A stretch of 64,000 bases of DNA, from NCBI RefSeq assembly GCF_026914265.1, contig NC_069127.1, positions 69,663,723 through 69,727,722 of the forward strand. The letters are read 5' to 3'. The notes beneath the pieces are model-generated. The model saw nothing but the letters and a program-made list of their open reading frames with translations, did no database searches and was not told where the DNA came from. Below, in pieces: positions 48,101-56,699 of this stretch (position 1 is its first letter; each line of letters starts with the position of its first letter). The DNA comes from Mya arenaria. Its lineage: Eukaryota > Mollusca > Bivalvia > Myida > Myidae. Position numbers and translations under genes: made by a program.

Positions 48101-49787
48101 TCACAAAAGTACAATTGCTTTGCAGAAATTTGACAAAAACTGGTTGTGTAGATTGTGTTTATGTAGTTTACATCAACAGAAAATAAGCACCAGCAGCCAA
48201 TTGTATAATTTTTTATAGTTATAGTTATTCACAAGTTATCTTTAGGCTAGTGAGCACATTGAAATAACTTGATTGGTTAAAAGTAAAAATTGGTTAAATA
48301 TTGACCAATCAAATAACATTTTTGCTGACTTGAACTGAAACAAATAATCAACCAGTTCAGTTGTACAATTGGCTGCAGTATCAATTAAAAAAATCATAAA
48401 GCCTGTTTGTAGGTATATGTATGTATCTTATATACTGATTAAATTTCTGTGTTTAAAAAATAAATGTAGTGTGTGAATATGTATTGTTGGTTTTGTAATT
48501 GAAACATTCACAATATCTTCTTTTTCAGGGTCCATTTGTGATTATAGACAAATTCATGGAACACTTCAACCAGCTTGAAATTCCTGATGGTAAGAACTAT
48601 ATTTTGTCAGTTTATTAGTTTGTATATTTATTAGTACTTAGATATATGTCAAACAATTTACCACAAAATGTACAAATAAGTGGAAACTGAAGGGAAAACT
48701 GAAACAGTATTTCTTTTTATTTTCAGAAATAAAATATATATTGTTTAGACATGACAGGTTTATTATAATTTGAGCCTTAACCTTTTCTCCCAAATTGCAA
48801 ATTAGTGAAATACTGCAGGTGACCTTTGCCTAAGCTTGCAAAATTCTGTGAGTGGATATTTGTCTGCTCAGACTGAAAGTAGTGCTCTTGATTTTTAAAC
48901 TAGGCTATTTGTGTCAGATACATTGTATTAGTTGCAATTTTTGAGAATAAATTTAGAACCACTATTCACAAACATAAATCAATATACAATATATCTGCAA
49001 TTTAATAAATGATACAGATAATATGCTGACACCATTGTTGCATGTCTAATCAATTTGTGCTATCTTCTAAAATGCATGATAAACTCAAGAGTATGAATAT
49101 TGATGATGTCAAACTGAATGACTGTCTTTGGTACGCTGGTGATGGTAACACTGAGTCTGGGGAAAATCAAACTTTAGGACCTTCATGTATGCATGTTTTA
49201 AGAAATTATTTTTTGATAACATAGATTTTGTTTCGTCATTTTGCAGGTAGCAATAAAACCTCACACAAAATGACGAATGTACAACATAGCTTTATTCTAA
49301 ACTTGAAATATATTTTTTATTGGAGATGCCCGAATGAATTAAACATTACAGATGTCAATCAGGCAATACAATGTTGATGGTCACTCTTTCACTCAGCCAT
49401 TTATTTTTACTTGAGATTTTGGTTTTAAATACAATATTCAAGAGCTTGAGAAGGGAAGAAAATGTTCCGTGGCTTGAGAAAAGATAAATGCATTGATCAA
49501 GACCAGGAAAACTGCCCATAATGTAAAAGTTTGATTGTGGACTGGGAGTTACCAAGTTCAATCTAATATAATTGAATTGTATGAATATTTCAGGTCCAAC
49601 AGGGGAAAACGGCTATGATGGACCAATAAAGTATGATGCTGGTACGTTGTTATCGCTGGAGTATGCGTCCGGTCGCAAGAGAAGAATTACAGAGGGAGAG
49701 GGAAGTGATGATGAAGAATCATCAAGCGGCCCTGCTCCACCCATAAACGATATTTATCGCAGTCGACAACAGAAACGGGCAAAGTGA
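27176..49787 (+). CDS. CSTF3: CSTF3 / CstF-77, cleavage stimulation factor subunit 3 (complete, 21 coding exons)
   Basis: Scaffold subunit of the cleavage stimulation factor. In the nucleus it dimerises through HAT repeats, holds CstF-64 and CstF-50, and helps recognise the G/U-rich element downstream of poly(A) sites. Coding exons read by eye: 27176-27187, 28319-28417, 28758-28853, 31089-31121, 31359-31456, 32954-33055, 33448-33574, 33932-34090, 34331-34412, 34949-35058, 37784-37900, 38279-38353, 40065-40208, 42992-43094, 44541-44610, 45928-46024, 46784-46888, 47298-47436, 47866-47960, 48529-48589, 49594-49787. They total 2118 nt with consistent phases and GT/AG borders, giving 705 residues; the human protein has 717. 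Landmarks shared with human CSTF3 are [54 protein letters not shown] and the C-terminal IYRxRQQKR. The ATG is preceded in frame by TAA three codons upstream. No defect was seen. Confidence 0.97.
27440..28215 (+). repeat. Dispersed unclassified repeat in CSTF3 intron 1 (copy interrupted by MITE 27568-27785)
   Basis: Collinear with the minus strand of 56700-57175: AGAGTCTTTGACAATTTTTG, TTGTTTTCCTAGCCAAGAATG, AACGGGCACCTGCT, TAAGAGAAAGGTATTGGCT, TTTAACAATGCAGTGT, ATATTGTGGAGTTACA and ATGAATATCCAAATGTTAAA all occur in the same order. The copy here also has extra sequence at about 27815-27960. Neither copy has terminal repeats that I can define. Confidence 0.7.
27568..27785. mobile_element. GC-rich MITE, second copy, in CSTF3 intron 1
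   Basis: Ends TGCACAAGTCAGTTGTAACC and TTACAATTGACTGGTGCA. The body shares CCCAGGTCCGGGGAATAGCG and AACACGGCC phrases with 19590-19884 in inverted order. It is inserted in a dispersed repeat (27440-28215). Confidence 0.75.
28319..34412 (+). CDS. CSTF3: CSTF3 exons 2-9: N-terminal HAT repeats (residues 5-269)
   Basis: These exons encode the HAT-N half of the superhelix. Residue ranges are exon 2, 5-37; exon 3, 38-69; exon 4, 70-80 (a 33-nt micro-exon, [11 protein letters not shown]); exon 5, 81-113; exon 6, to 147; exon 7, to 189; exon 8, 190-242; exon 9, to the first base of codon 270. HAT hallmarks are visible: W in helix A ([60 protein letters not shown]) and YERL/RCLMK-type helix B. Introns 5 and 6 split codons at phase 2; intron 9 is phase 1; the others here are phase 0. 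Intron 3 (28854-31088, 2.2 kb) is the longest in this half. Confidence 0.95.
28854..31088 (+). other. CSTF3 intron 3 (2.2 kb), candidate intronic poly(A) region
   Basis: Bounded by a strong GAG|GTAAGTT donor and a TTTTCGCAG acceptor. I saw no canonical AATAAA on the sense strand, but ATTAAA at 30389-30394 and 30805-30810. Reading on from exon 3, the frame stops after 15 intron codons, so a short product of about 84 residues would result from cleavage here. No mobile element was recognised, unlike most long introns of this gene. Confidence 0.5.
31705..31805 (+). repeat. Short dispersed repeat, CSTF3 intron 5
   Basis: GGGCTTGCTCAAGTTCTGGATTT, then AGGGCT..TTGAAA and ATGCCAA, match 46565-46685 in intron 16 in the same orientation. 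Family unknown. Confidence 0.5.
34949..46024 (+). CDS. CSTF3: CSTF3 exons 10-16: C-terminal HAT repeats and dimer region (residues 270-508)
   Basis: This is the HAT-C half, which in mouse and fungal CstF-77 structures forms the tight homodimer. Exon 10 encodes [19 protein letters not shown], exon 11 the NLYERAIS helix, exon 12 [14 protein letters not shown], exon 13 [18 protein letters not shown] and LMEYYCSK, exon 14 [14 protein letters not shown], exon 15 [11 protein letters not shown], and exon 16 [11 protein letters not shown] followed by [13 protein letters not shown]. Exons 10, 14 and 15 have split codons at their borders (GTG, GAG and ATA are rebuilt across introns 9, 14 and 15). The introns here hold most of the gene's mobile DNA: E2 in intron 10, E3 in intron 12, E4 plus a MITE and a hAT-like element in intron 13, a fold-back element in intron 14 and a SINE in intron 16. 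Confidence 0.95.
35166..37272. mobile_element. E2: pearl/HINE-like element in CSTF3 intron 10, about 13 tandem monomers
   Basis: Starts with TIR ATGCCCCCC (35166-35174) folded with a following AGAGGGG, then a GTCGGTCGGTC tetranucleotide tract (35208-35250). About 13 tandem monomers of about 145-148 bp follow, each opening with a GATAACTCAACAATGCCTG-like phrase. Then come TIR GGGGGGGCAT (37240-37249), hairpin ATGTTTGACAAACAT (37251-37265) and terminus CTCTTGT (37266-37272). Each monomer holds TCAAAGGTCAAGGTCACAG or a variant. It fills most of intron 10 and encodes no protein; the minus-strand ORFs here are repeats of one monomer frame. Confidence 0.82.
37614..37700 (+). repeat. tRNA-derived SINE head (fragment), CSTF3 intron 10
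   Basis: TGGTCTAGTAGTAAATGTG resembles an A box, and CCCAAGAGGTTGTGACA the anticodon-3' and B-box region. It is truncated and is not a tRNA gene. Confidence 0.5.
38468..39686. mobile_element. E3: pearl/HINE-like element in CSTF3 intron 12, about 8 tandem monomers
   Basis: Starts 115 bp after the exon 12 donor. TIR AGCTCCACTGGCC pairs with GGCCATGGAGCT across a GAA loop (38468-38495). A short GTGCGTGCGTGC tract follows at about 38520. About eight monomers of 144-147 bp then run on, each with a phrase like TTTAAACGACATCTCCTCTG and CAAAATTGCTCAAATGG. It ends with TIR GGCCAGTGGAGC (39652-39663), hairpin GGCAC/GTGCC (39667-39680) and CTCTTGT (39680-39686). The monomer sequence is unrelated to E1, E2 and E4, but the plan is the same. 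Confidence 0.8.
40294..41457. mobile_element. E4: pearl/HINE-like element in CSTF3 intron 13, about 180-bp monomers
   Basis: Starts 86 bp after the exon 13 donor. TIR ATGCCCCC with GAAGG loop and TGGGCAT forms a hairpin (40294-40313), followed by CCGTCCGTCCG. About five monomers follow; the phrase CGTGTCCGGGCTGTAAC begins at 40356, 40536, 40716 and 40897 (180-181 bp apart). Each monomer has AAGGTCAAGGTCACAC. An unrelated stretch of about 150 bp (about 41036-41180, two TAAGACG/AAGACGC-like phrases) interrupts the last monomers. The end has TIR CGGGGGCAT (41423-41431), hairpin GTCACA/TGTGAC (41434-41448) and CTCTTGT (41451-41457). Confidence 0.8.
41702..42073. mobile_element. MITE with TTAAAGnTGCACTCTTA ends (copy 2), CSTF3 intron 13
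   Basis: Collinear with 13341-13722 from TTAAAGATGCACTCTTACTC to AATAAGAGTGTCACTGTC; the right TTAA end is worn. It lies between E4 and the hAT-like element in the same intron. Confidence 0.75.
42158..42951. mobile_element. hAT-like non-autonomous element, CAGGGCTCGAC TIRs, 5-bp duplication TTTAG, CSTF3 intron 13
   Basis: CAGGGCTCGACATTAAC (42158 on) is mirrored by GTTAACGTCGAGCCCTG (to 42951), with TTTAG at 42153-42157 and 42952-42956. GGACCAG(T) words cluster within about 120 bp of each end. The interior has no transposase. The right TSD ends 35 bp before exon 14 begins at 42992. Confidence 0.85.
43408..44397. mobile_element. Roughly 1-kb element ending in a 149-bp fold-back, CSTF3 intron 14
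   Basis: TTTTATCACATGCTTT near 43408 is mirrored by AAGCATGTGATAAAA near 44233-44247. Directly after it, 44249-44397 is a near-perfect fold-back: GATCTGACACTCG at one end, CGTGTCAGATC at the other, arms about 70 bp, centre TCGCCAGAGGCTCG. The interior holds an 86-codon minus-strand frame (43967-43707) without an ATG at its start and with no family that I recognise. Confidence 0.65.
44930..45045 (-). repeat. tRNA-derived SINE-like fragment, CSTF3 intron 15
   Basis: On the minus strand CGGCTAGCTCAGTTGGGAGA is a tRNA 5' half with a good A box. The expected B box is worn (GTTTGTTTATCC), so this is a relic. Confidence 0.45.
45525..45625. repeat. Repeat fragment with TAGGGTCGG words, CSTF3 intron 15
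   Basis: AAGTAGGGTCGGCGGTATTT and GGTAGGGTCGGGTGACCC resemble a GGTAGGGAAGGTAGGG stretch at about 44840 and the CCTGCCTACCGTCCC text after the A run at 60230. It is a dispersed family of unknown type. Overlapping short ORFs on both strands are not supported as genes. Confidence 0.35.
46146..46374 (-). repeat. tRNA-derived SINE with conserved central domain, CSTF3 intron 16
   Basis: On the minus strand: tRNA-like head TCACCTCAGTGGTTAGTGCA with B box GGGTTCGATTCCC, then a body with GGGTACTCCAGTTTCCCCCA, then a tail TAAGTTGTAACAACTTGTTTC. The CCAGTTTCCCCCACA block resembles the central domain shared by metazoan Meta-SINEs, including RUDI of bivalves; this is recalled from the literature and was not searched. 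It is nearly full length. Confidence 0.7.
46565..46685 (+). repeat. Short dispersed repeat, CSTF3 intron 16
   Basis: Partner of 31705-31805: GGGCTTGCTCAAATTCTGGA, then AGCAGGGCTTGTT and GATGCCAA. Confidence 0.5.
46784..49787 (+). CDS. CSTF3: CSTF3 exons 17-21: C-terminal CstF-64/CstF-50 binding tail (residues 509-705)
   Basis: Exon 17 ends the HAT domain ([19 protein letters not shown], then SELKALGYH). Exons 18-19 carry the Pro-rich segment with [16 protein letters not shown] and [10 protein letters not shown]. It corresponds to the human region that wraps the CstF-64 hinge helix (the monkeytail contact) and contacts CstF-50. Exon 20 encodes [13 protein letters not shown]. Exon 21 has a basic KRRI patch, an acidic GSDDEESSS run and the conserved end [14 protein letters not shown] before TGA at 49785-49787. 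The stretch between GYH and PEYPKP is diverged from human; the flanking motifs align without doubt. Confidence 0.94.
47057..47158 (+). repeat. Three tandem copies of a 34-bp unit, CSTF3 intron 17
   Basis: Units at 47057, 47091 and 47125 read GCATCAAATGCTGGAAACTG onward; the first has CCC for TGC and the other two are identical. Confidence 0.9.
48193..48376. mobile_element. MITE with GCAGCCAATTGTA ends, CSTF3 intron 19
   Basis: GCAGCCAATTGTATAA and TTGTACAATTGGCTGC are inverted. An inner pair, TTGATTGGTTAA and TTGACCAATCAAA, adds to the fold. It is 184 bp and non-coding. Confidence 0.65.
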
Positions 49788-50225
49788 GAGCATTAAGTGG
49801 AAATTTTGGATGGAATATATAATTTGGTACTGAGTACCTGTTGGTTGCGAAGGAACTACGGCGGATAGGATAAATGGTTTTGGTGACAAGTGTCAAAAGC
49901 AAAGGGTGTGGAAAGTTTCTTGATAAATTCACAATTCTTCTTGAATAATTAGAATGCTAGGAAAAAAACGAAAATCATATTTAATATTTTCTGGTATGAA
50001 AATCTCCCTAAAGTTTTTGTTAAGAGACAGTCTTTGCCTGTATTGATTTCATTATCAAGTTGGCTGGCAGCAGAAAGAACTGGGAGTAGTGAAATGTCTA
50101 ATTCTTGATATTTTAGCATTGTTTTGAAAAGAATGCTTGTTGTTTAAGACGGTTGTTTCTTGGAAAATACGACAATTTTTTATACTGTGAAATAAAACGA
50201 TTCTTAAAAAACTTGTTGTTTTCAG
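49788..50225 (+). terminator. CSTF3 3' UTR and cleavage/polyadenylation site
   Basis: After TGA (49785-49787) the 3' UTR runs about 400 nt to a canonical AATAAA at 50191-50196. About 18 nt beyond the hexamer a U/GU-rich stretch, TTGTTGTTTT at 50214-50223, would serve as the CstF-64 binding element. Further AATAAA words near 50427, 50531 and 50695 lie in or beside repeat DNA and have no comparable downstream element that I noticed. Confidence 0.7.
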
Positions 50226-50474
50226 ATGTCTTAAACACTCAAAGAAGCTTAGAAAACAATTGGTTATAGGTTTGGCTATGAATTCTTGCTTACGACATGT
50301 TAATGTATATGTTGATAGTCACCTTATACAAAAAATTAGTCTGCCAGACAAAAGTCCATTCTTCTTTAACCCCTCAACTAGCTGAATAATGACAAAGTAT
50401 TTTTAGTAAGTATACAGTATATGTAATAAAGGGGTAAAATTTGCTTCTAGACAATTCATGATGTATTTGCTTAG

Positions 50475-50875
50475 ATAGTTGACTGAAATGTTGTTACATG
50501 CAAAACCTTGACAAGAATTTCTAAGTCGAATAATAAAGGGCCATTACTGCATTATATGCAAAAAACTTGGGTATTCAAGTAGGTTGGATGGTTGAGTACC
50601 ATTGTATAACGTCACATTGCAACACATCAAGTAGTTGCTGAGATATCAACTTGTGTGTTAACATGCAAAACCTTAACCAGAATGTCTAAGTTGAATAATA
50701 AAGGCCTATTAACTTCATTAATTAAGTAGGTTGAACAGTTGTAATACATTATGTAATTGCTGAAATAATGACTTAATGAGGTGCTAACATGCAAAATCTT
50801 AACCATGGTGAGACGCTGACACTAGGGCGAATAGTATAGCTCTCCTTATTCTTCTAATAGTTGAGCTAAAAATTC
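50475..50875 (+). repeat. Pearl-like fragment, about two monomers, downstream of CSTF3
   Basis: ACATGCAAAACCTTGACAAG, then AATAATAAAGGGCC, recurs as ACATGCAAAACCTTAACCAG, then AATAATAAAGGCC, about 175 bp later, and ATGCAAAATCTTAACC a third time. The tail GCTGACACTAGGGCGAATAG, then GAGCTAAAAA, recalls the tail of the 15068 element. It supplies the extra AATAAA words seen beyond the CSTF3 poly(A) site. Confidence 0.55.
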
Positions 50876-51596
50876 ATAAATATGTTAACAACAAGAGAAA
50901 TTGTCAGTATTTGGCCGATCATTTTTCTCAGTTGTGAGGAAATACAAAGGAAACAGCATATTTTATTTCTGTTGATAAGTGCAGATTGTTGGAGGTCAGT
51001 GAGAGCAACTGATAAGCCCGATCTTATCTTGACGCTGACTAGTAAATCGGGTATCGATCAGCTGGTTTAACTGGCAAGCCATATCATGTTACTTGGTTTG
51101 TGGAAGCATTGACATTTAGTAGTTTCAAATCTTGACTAAGAGGATCAGAATATCCCATATAATACCTATCTGTATTTTAAATGAGGCCTTTAAAATGGCC
51201 ACTTTGAGAGATCATTCGTGAAATTAAATGACGAGGCAGTTTCAAAAGAAATGTGAATAAACCAAATTATTGGAGGGCCTACCGTATGCATTGAAATGAT
51301 GTTATTCTAAACATTAGCTAGTTATACAAATATAGCTTACACGGGTTGATCTGAATCCTGTTAGTCTGTTTCCTGATTAGTTAGTAAACTAGGGTCATAT
51401 TCATAAAACTACTTACGGTAAGTAGTTTCCTAATTTCAGCCATTTTCTACTAATGTATCTGTCTTTTATGATATAATAGGTTAAATTATTACTTTCTATT
51501 ATCTGAAATACTATTATTTTCAGAACAATTACCAAAATACATACCTTTTATGTTAAAAAAAACTTTTGAGAGAATGTACCCCTTATAGTGCTACAA

Positions 51597-53727
51597 ACAC
51601 ACGACCAGCTGGCTTACATCTATACCACTAGGTGACTACTACTACAAACACACCACCAGCTGGCTTACATCTATACCACTAGGTGACTACTACTACAAAC
51701 ACACCACCAGCTGGCTTACATCTATACCACTAGGTGACTACCAAACACATGACCAGCTGGCTTACATCTATACCACTAGGTGACTACTACTACAAACACA
51801 CCACCAGCTGGCTTACATCTATACCACTAGGTGACTACCAAACACATGACCAGCTGGCTTACATCTATACCACTAGGTGACTACTACTACAAACACACGA
51901 CCAGCTGGCTTACATCAATACCACTAGGTGACTACTACTACAAACACACGACCAGCTGGCTTACATCTATACCACTAGGTGACTACTACTACAAACACAC
52001 GACCAGCTGGCTTACATCAATACCACTAGGTGACTACTACTACAAACACACGACCAGCTGGCTTACATCTATACCACTAGGTGACTACTACTACAAACAC
52101 ACGACCAGCTGGCTTACATCTATACCACTAGGTGACTACTACTACAAACACACGACCAGCTGGCTTACATCTATACCACTAGGTGACTACTACTACTACA
52201 AACACACGACCAGCTGGCTTACATCTATACCACTAGGTGACTACTACTACAAACACACGACCAGCTGGCTTACATCTATACCACTAGGTGACTACTACTA
52301 CAAACACACGACCAGCTGGCTTACATCTATACCACTAGGTGACTACTACTACAAACACACGACCAGCTGGCTTACATCTATACCACTAGGTGACTACTAC
52401 TACAAACACACGACCAGCTGGCTTACATCTATACCACTAGGTGACTACTACTACAAACACACGACCAGCTGGCTTACATCTATACCACTAGGTGACTACT
52501 ACTACAAACACACGACCAGCTGGCTTACATCTATACCACTAGGTGACTACTACTACAAACACACGACCAGCTGGCTTACATCAATACCACTAGGTGACTA
52601 CTACTACAAACACACGACCAGCTGGCTTACATCTATACCACTAGGTGACTACTACTACAAACACACGACCAGCTGGCTTACATCTATACCACTAGGTGAC
52701 TACTACTACAAACACACGACCAGCTGGCTTACATCTATACCACTAGGTGACTACTACTACAAACACATGACCAGCTGGCTTACATCTATACCACTAGGTG
52801 ACTACTACTACAAACACATGACCAGCTGGCTTACATCTATACCACTAGGTGACTACTACTACTACAAACACACCACCAGCTGGCTTACATCTATACCACT
52901 AGGTGACTACTACTACAAACACACGACCAGCTGGCTTACATCAATACCACTAGGTGACTACTACTACAAACACACGACCAGCTGGCTTACATCTATACCA
53001 CTAGGTGACTACTACTACAAACACACGACCAGCTGGCTTACATCTATACCACTAGGTGACTACTACTACAAACACACGACCAGCTGGCTTACATCAATAC
53101 CACTAGGTGACTACTACTACAAACACACGACCAGCTGGCTTACATCTATACCACTAGGTGACTACTACTACAAACACACGACCAGCTGGCTTACATCTAT
53201 ACCACTAGGTGACTACTACTACAAACACACGACCAGCTGGCTTACATCTATACCACTAGGTGACTACTACTACAAACACAAGAACAGCTGGCTTACATCT
53301 ATACCACTAGGTGACTACTACTACAAACACACGACCAGCTGGCTTACATCTATACCACTAGGTGACTACTACTACAAACACACGACCAGCTGGCTTACAT
53401 CTATACCACTAGGTGACTACTACTACAAACACACGACCAGCTGGCTTACATCTATACCACTAGGTGACTACTACTACAAACACACGACCAGCTGGCTTAC
53501 ATCAATACCACTAGGTGACTACTACTACAAACACACGACCAGCTGGCTTACATCTATTCCACTAGGTGACTACTACTACAAACACACGACCAGCTGGCTT
53601 ACATCTATACCACTAGGTGACTACTACTACAAACACACGACCAGCTGGCTTACATCTATACCACTAGGTGACTACTACTACAAACACACGACCAGCTGGC
53701 TTACATCTATACCACTAGGTGACTATA
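51597..53727 (+). repeat. Minisatellite, 42 copies of a 51-bp unit, open in one frame for 639 codons
   Basis: The unit is CTACAAACACACGACCAGCT through CTAGGTGACTACTA. In the open frame it reads HTTSWLTSIPLGDYYYK (17 residues). Two 46-bp units (5-bp deletions) lie at the left edge and close the frame; the remaining 37 units are open from 51831 to the stop at 53748-53750, after a non-repeat tail YTPSTRQR. Inside that part the only length changes are two in-frame extra TAC triplets. The common base variants (TCT/TCA, ACG/ACC, ATA/ATT) are silent; ACG/ATG and one AAGAAC unit are not. No ATG-led start, promoter or partner exon is visible, so a plain minisatellite is the default reading. Confidence 0.95.
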
Positions 53728-53969
53728 CTCCAAGCACTCGACAAAGGTGAGTTAAAACAGACTTCACATGCTTAACATAAATGATTTATATCTAACTCAA
53801 AAACTCAAGATTTAACATTTAGGGGCACTCCATTCTAACTTCATTGTAAAAAGTTCATTTTTGCATTCCAAACATTGATATCGAATTAATTTAAGGGTAT
53901 TGATCCATGTATGTATTTTAAATGACTGTGATACTGATTTGAAAGACATATAGACTGCCTTAATCTCAG

Positions 53970-54060
53970 CATGCTTCTTTAGAGTCATGTCCAATAGCTT
54001 TGTACCAGACGCTGTTGCCACCGACAAAATATGCTGATACAGCAACCTTTTCTCCTTCAT
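53970..54060 (-). other. Possible relic exon near the minus-strand zinc-finger gene, unrecognised
   Basis: Minus-strand GAAG|GAGAAAAG could be an acceptor. The following frame reads EKVAVSAYFVGGNSVWYKA before TGA. It lies after the zinc-finger stop codon on the same strand. An overlapping 82-codon frame also exists. Not called a gene. Confidence 0.2.
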
Positions 54061-54368
54061 AAAAGTAAAATAAACAACAGATAAGCTTAATTCAACTAAA
54101 ACTTCAAAAACAAACAGATTTTGTCACATTTATATTGCATCATAATAAACATATATGTATAATATTTGTAACAACTACATGAAGCAAAATAATTTTAGAA
54201 AGTACAATACATACATGTATGTATTATTAAAGATAAATAAAGCAGATTCAAACACAATTTTAAAAGCATGCAAGTAACCCATATCTGGCTGGTAATTAGG
54301 TTCCTCAAAATATGAAAATACACCATATTTTTAAGAATGGAATAAGTCCTGTCTAGTCCTTATAGTCC

Positions 54369-55651
54369 TCAATTGCTTTTTTCATGAATTTTCATATGCT
54401 TTTTTAAATTTGGTGGGTGAGTGCACCTATAGTCGCAGATTGTACAAACACAAGGCTTTTCACCCGTATGCGTTCTGGTGTGGTACTCAAGCGCTCTCCT
54501 ATCAAAGAAAGCTTTGCCACATTTATCACAAACATGTTTACGTTCTTCGCTGTTATGTCGTTTTGAATGGTTCTTCAAAGCTCTTTCACTTTTAAAGGAT
54601 TTACCACAGCCTTCATGCAAACAATCGAAAGGTTTTTGATCTGTATGAGCAAATGAATGAACCTGTAGCTTTTGTCTGTTTTTAAAAGCTTTTCCACACT
54701 GAACACATAAGAATGTCTTTTTTCTATGAAAAGCTGATTTATGACCTTGGAGATGATGAAGAAATTTAAAACTTTTACCACATTGAGGATGATCACACTT
54801 AAATTCTCCTTCTGCTCGCGGGTTAACATGCTTATAATACCGATGCACATACAAAAGTTTCCTCTGGGAATATTCTTTACCACAGAAATCACAGATGTAT
54901 TCCTTTTTCCCCTCATGTTTTCGCATATGATCAATCAAATCGCTCTTCTCAAAATATGACTTTTCACAAACATTGCATTTGTGGTCCTTTTCTTTATCAT
55001 GGCGTTTACGATGCATCATATAATAGCACTTCATTTTGAACCCTTTCTGACAGATTTCACATCTCCACACACATTTATGGGCTTGAAACCTTTTTAGGAT
55101 TGTGTACTTTTTATTACATTCTGAACATTGATAATCACCAATTTTACTTTCTTTGCTTTCTGCAGACTGGTTGGATTTTAGTGATTTCCTTTTCTTCGGC
55201 TTGTCATTACTTGCAGATGAAGAGGTGTGTTCATCAGTTTCCTGTTGGTTGATATTCTGTTGTGCAAGGATAGAACTAAATCCTGAAGAATCATCACTAT
55301 TAAACGAGATGGTAGAATCACTGTCATATTCTGTATTGTGGTCTATGTCTTCACCTATTCCAATACAATTTACATCTTTTTTCTTTATCCTTTCTTCATA
55401 AGATGGATTGCTTTCTTCATCTTCCTCAATGTCTTTTATAGTGTCTTCTGAAACACAGGGTTGAGTATCATGCGGTACAGTTTTCTGACGAAATGCCAAT
55501 TTGTTCATCTGCTCAATTTCCTTATCAACAGCATTTGTGTCACTTATTATGAAACTAGAATCTTTTTCCAGGTAATTTTCTGTCTTTACATTGTCATATT
55601 CTCTCTCATCCGCAGCTAATTCCACCTTCACAGCAACCTCAATTTTGGGAT
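54369..55651 (-). CDS. C2H2 zinc-finger protein, main coding exon (exon 2 of the minus-strand paralogue)
   Basis: The exon opens after an AAG|AT acceptor at 55653-55652 and ends at TGA 54371-54369, giving 427 codons including the stop. The N-terminal half is acidic and Ser-rich (EEDEESNPSYEE, STISFNSDDSSGFSS), followed by a basic PKKRKSLK stretch that could be a nuclear localisation signal. Counting from the codon at 55631, fingers lie at about 169-187 (degenerate, C-x2-C-x12-H-x-C), 191-211, 219-239, 247-268, 279-302 (C-x4-C), 309-329, 337-359 (C-x4-C), 368-388 and 396-416. Only one linker is a standard TGEKP. It is probably a DNA-binding regulator; the target is unknown and I do not recognise an orthologue. 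Exon 1 has a stop, so initiation may be at the internal ATG 55508-55506, which keeps all nine fingers. Confidence 0.88.
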
Positions 55652-55905
55652 CTTAAAAGCAATAAGTACTTATTAATACTGAAGCAAAATTTGGATATAT
55701 TAACAGGAGTCTAGTCTACAATTAATTTGTTAATGGGTGTTATTTAAAAAAAGAGTAACCACTACATTTTCAAGACATGCAGATCTTGACTGCATTACAA
55801 TTAAGATTGGGACATGTTGCTTAACATGGTGACTGACCAGTCTTGTAAATAGCGCCTATTCATCTATTTTATATCTTTAAACAAAACAAATTGTTCCTTC
55901 CATAC

Positions 55906-56014
55906 CTAGACATTTGGAAAAACTCCATCCTCAATATTTAAACAATTCCTTGATTGCTGCTTCTTGGTCTAGAGTCACATACAGGGTTATTTGGAAGACA
56001 TCCATGGCTTAGTT
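55906..56014 (-). pseudogene. First coding exon of the minus-strand zinc-finger gene, with an in-frame TGA at codon 25
   Basis: The exon runs from 56014 (after TTTACAG) to 55906 (before GTATGG). ATG at 56005-56003 begins MDVFQITLYVTLDQEA, with an in-frame TAA two codons upstream. It is the counterpart of the 100-nt exon at 62250-62349: same coding length, same phase-1 end, clear protein similarity. Codon 25 is TGA where the paralogue has AGA (Arg); after it the similarity continues (GW, KC). The splice join to exon 2 would rebuild GAT (Asp). Either this copy makes a shorter protein from an internal start, or skips this exon, or is at an early stage of decay. Confidence 0.8.
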
Positions 56015-56036
56015 CTGTAAATATAAACAGTAAAAT

Positions 56037-56397
56037 TAGGGTTTAAGCTAGCGGATTACAGGAGGGTGCTGCACCCTGTCCTTGTTTGAAAGCACCCTTC
56101 TGTCCTCATGGAGACCAGTTTTGCACCCTCCTGCCTTCAAAGAATTAAATGCTTGCGTGATCAAACATTTCTTTTGTGTTGATTAAAACTTGAAATATGA
56201 TTATAAATTCAAACAAACATATTTGGTTGTTGAAACCTTATAAATATTACTTAAATTTTCTAACATTTTCTATGGAATTCATAAATTATAATGCTTTAAT
56301 TATTCACTGCCATATTCAATGTACCCTTTTTCCCCTCAGTACCCTGTTCCTTTTCTGTAGCACCCTGTCCTTTTCAAAAACCTGGCTAAAACCCTTA
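56037..56397. mobile_element. Small element with TAGGGTTT-type ends and GCACCCTG subterminal words
   Basis: TAGGGTTTAAGCTAGC at the left and GGCTAAAACCCTTA at the right are imperfect TIRs. GCACCCTGTCCTT-like words recur at both ends (56090, 56360). It is hAT-like by this pattern. It starts about 20 bp upstream of the splice acceptor of the minus-strand zinc-finger exon 1. No clear target duplication. Confidence 0.55.
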
Positions 56398-56699
56398 GAA
56401 TATTTGTCCACTTGTCAGAAAACACCTACAACCATGACATTCATTGAATACAGAAGATTTTAAGAGCCATCATAAACACAAGGATGCAAAACATAGTTTT
56501 AAGCCAGGTTTTTTTTCCTTTCTCAGACAGGCAGTCCACCTAAATTACAGTGGTCTCAATAAGAACCAGCTGGGGGCAAAATGGACAGATTAAATTGCAA
56601 TTAGGCCAGTTCAAATTTTGAAAAAAATGTATTTTAAGTAGAATAAGTAGTAGCTGGTGCAGTAACTTTACAATTTGAGACGGTTCAACAAAAAAATTT

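Noticed and set aside
51597-53727. CRISPR-like or satellite-centromere array
   Set aside because: Units are head to tail with no unique spacers, in animal DNA and only 2.1 kb long; a minisatellite explains it.
54575-54934. 119-codon minus-strand ORF
   Set aside because: Alternative frame inside the zinc-finger exon, whose own frame has all finger residues in register.
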